In this document: one piece after another, positions 5,425 through 5,557 of the stretch
Layout: each line of letters starts with the position of its first letter
How positions within the stretch are numbered: the stretch's first letter is position 1
Assembly (NCBI GenBank): GCA_046727175.1
Contig: JBKPCD010000007.1
Span: 1-5,557 of the forward strand
Origin: JBKPCD01 sp046727175
GTDB taxonomy: Bacteria; Acidobacteriota; Vicinamibacteria; Vicinamibacterales; 2-12-FULL-66-21
DNA length: 5,557 nucleotides
Direction of reading: 5' to 3'
The notes under the pieces: model-generated
What the model saw: only the letters and a program-made list of their open reading frames with translations
Database searches by the model: none
What the model was told of the DNA's origin: nothing
Made by a program: the position numbers and the translations under genes

Positions 5425-5557
5425 GTGTCCTGAGTCAGAGATTCGTGAAATAAATTTGATCGACGGTCGTATTCGGCTACAAGGAGGACGCGCCGATGCG
5501 ACTGGGTCGACCACTGGAACCACTCGTGCTGACCGCTGACGAACGCATTACCCTCGA
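5425..5557 (+). mobile_element. Left end of an IS630-family-like insertion sequence
   Basis: After the sixA stop the sequence reads GCTAGTGTCCTGAGTCAGAG. IS630/Tc1-mariner elements insert at TA, so TA at 5423-5424 is the likely target and 5425 the likely first base of the inverted repeat, which includes the small palindrome CTGAGTCAG (5430-5438). A short leader follows, then a transposase start with a very strong ribosome binding site. The right end and the second TA are outside the window, so the exact boundary is inferred. Confidence 0.7.
5496..5557 (+). CDS. IS630-family transposase, first 20 residues only
   Basis: The frame opens at an ATG with AAGGAGGA (5481-5488) 7 bases upstream, the strongest ribosome binding site in the window, and is cut by the window edge. 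The visible protein starts MRLGRPLEPLVLTADERITL, which I recognise as the N-terminus of many IS630-type transposases, just before their helix-turn-helix. The catalytic DDE domain lies beyond the window. Whether the gene is intact cannot be judged. With only 20 residues the assignment rests on memory of the family and on the IS-like end upstream. Confidence 0.75.
   Translation, partial: MRLGRPLEPLVLTADERITL

Noticed and set aside
1..5557. tRNA, rRNA, CRISPR array, riboswitch or phage defence system
   Set aside because: I saw no regular spaced repeats, tRNA-like cloverleaf or known RNA motif; essentially all sequence is accounted for by arginine genes, sixA and the IS end.

Overview
This is a GC-rich bacterial window carrying an arginine-biosynthesis cluster. 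Two divergent transcription units face away from an AT-rich control region at about 1640-1772. Leftward lie argC and then argB, which runs off the left edge. Rightward lie argR, argG and argH, with a sixA-like phosphohistidine phosphatase behind them. The right edge holds the first bases of an IS630-type insertion sequence. Gene order, the style of the ArgC, ArgG and SixA proteins, and short intergenic repeats (CGAATCC-type and GAGCCTT-type) remind me of Acidobacteriota, perhaps Vicinamibacteria. That is recognition from memory, not a search result.

Left unit (minus strand): ArgB phosphorylates N-acetylglutamate and ArgC reduces the acyl-phosphate to the semialdehyde. The two genes are 35 bases apart, separated by short imperfect repeats. 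argC probably starts at a GTG at 1653, only about 6 bases after the predicted transcription start, so its message would be nearly leaderless. A good ARG-box-like palindrome overlaps that start codon.

Control region and argR: two, perhaps three, ARG-box-like sites lie 21 bp apart, the spacing used by ArgR hexamers. They are followed by a GC-rich palindromic stretch up to the argR start that looks like a dispersed repeat. argR is recognisable from end to end, but as sequenced one base is missing after codon 31, so the reading frame breaks before the recognition helix.

argG and argH: these are tightly packed (3 bases between argR and argG, and 3 between argG and argH). ArgH looks fully functional. 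ArgG is the strangest gene here. It keeps the ATP-binding SGGxD loop and the overall fold signature, but nearly all residues known to bind citrulline, and part of the aspartate site, are replaced. It also has an insertion of about 21 residues and an aberrant C-terminus. It is either a decaying argininosuccinate synthase or one changed for another substrate.

Right end: sixA starts at a GTG directly after a 14-bp tandem repeat. An IS630-like left end begins about 6 bases after its stop codon.
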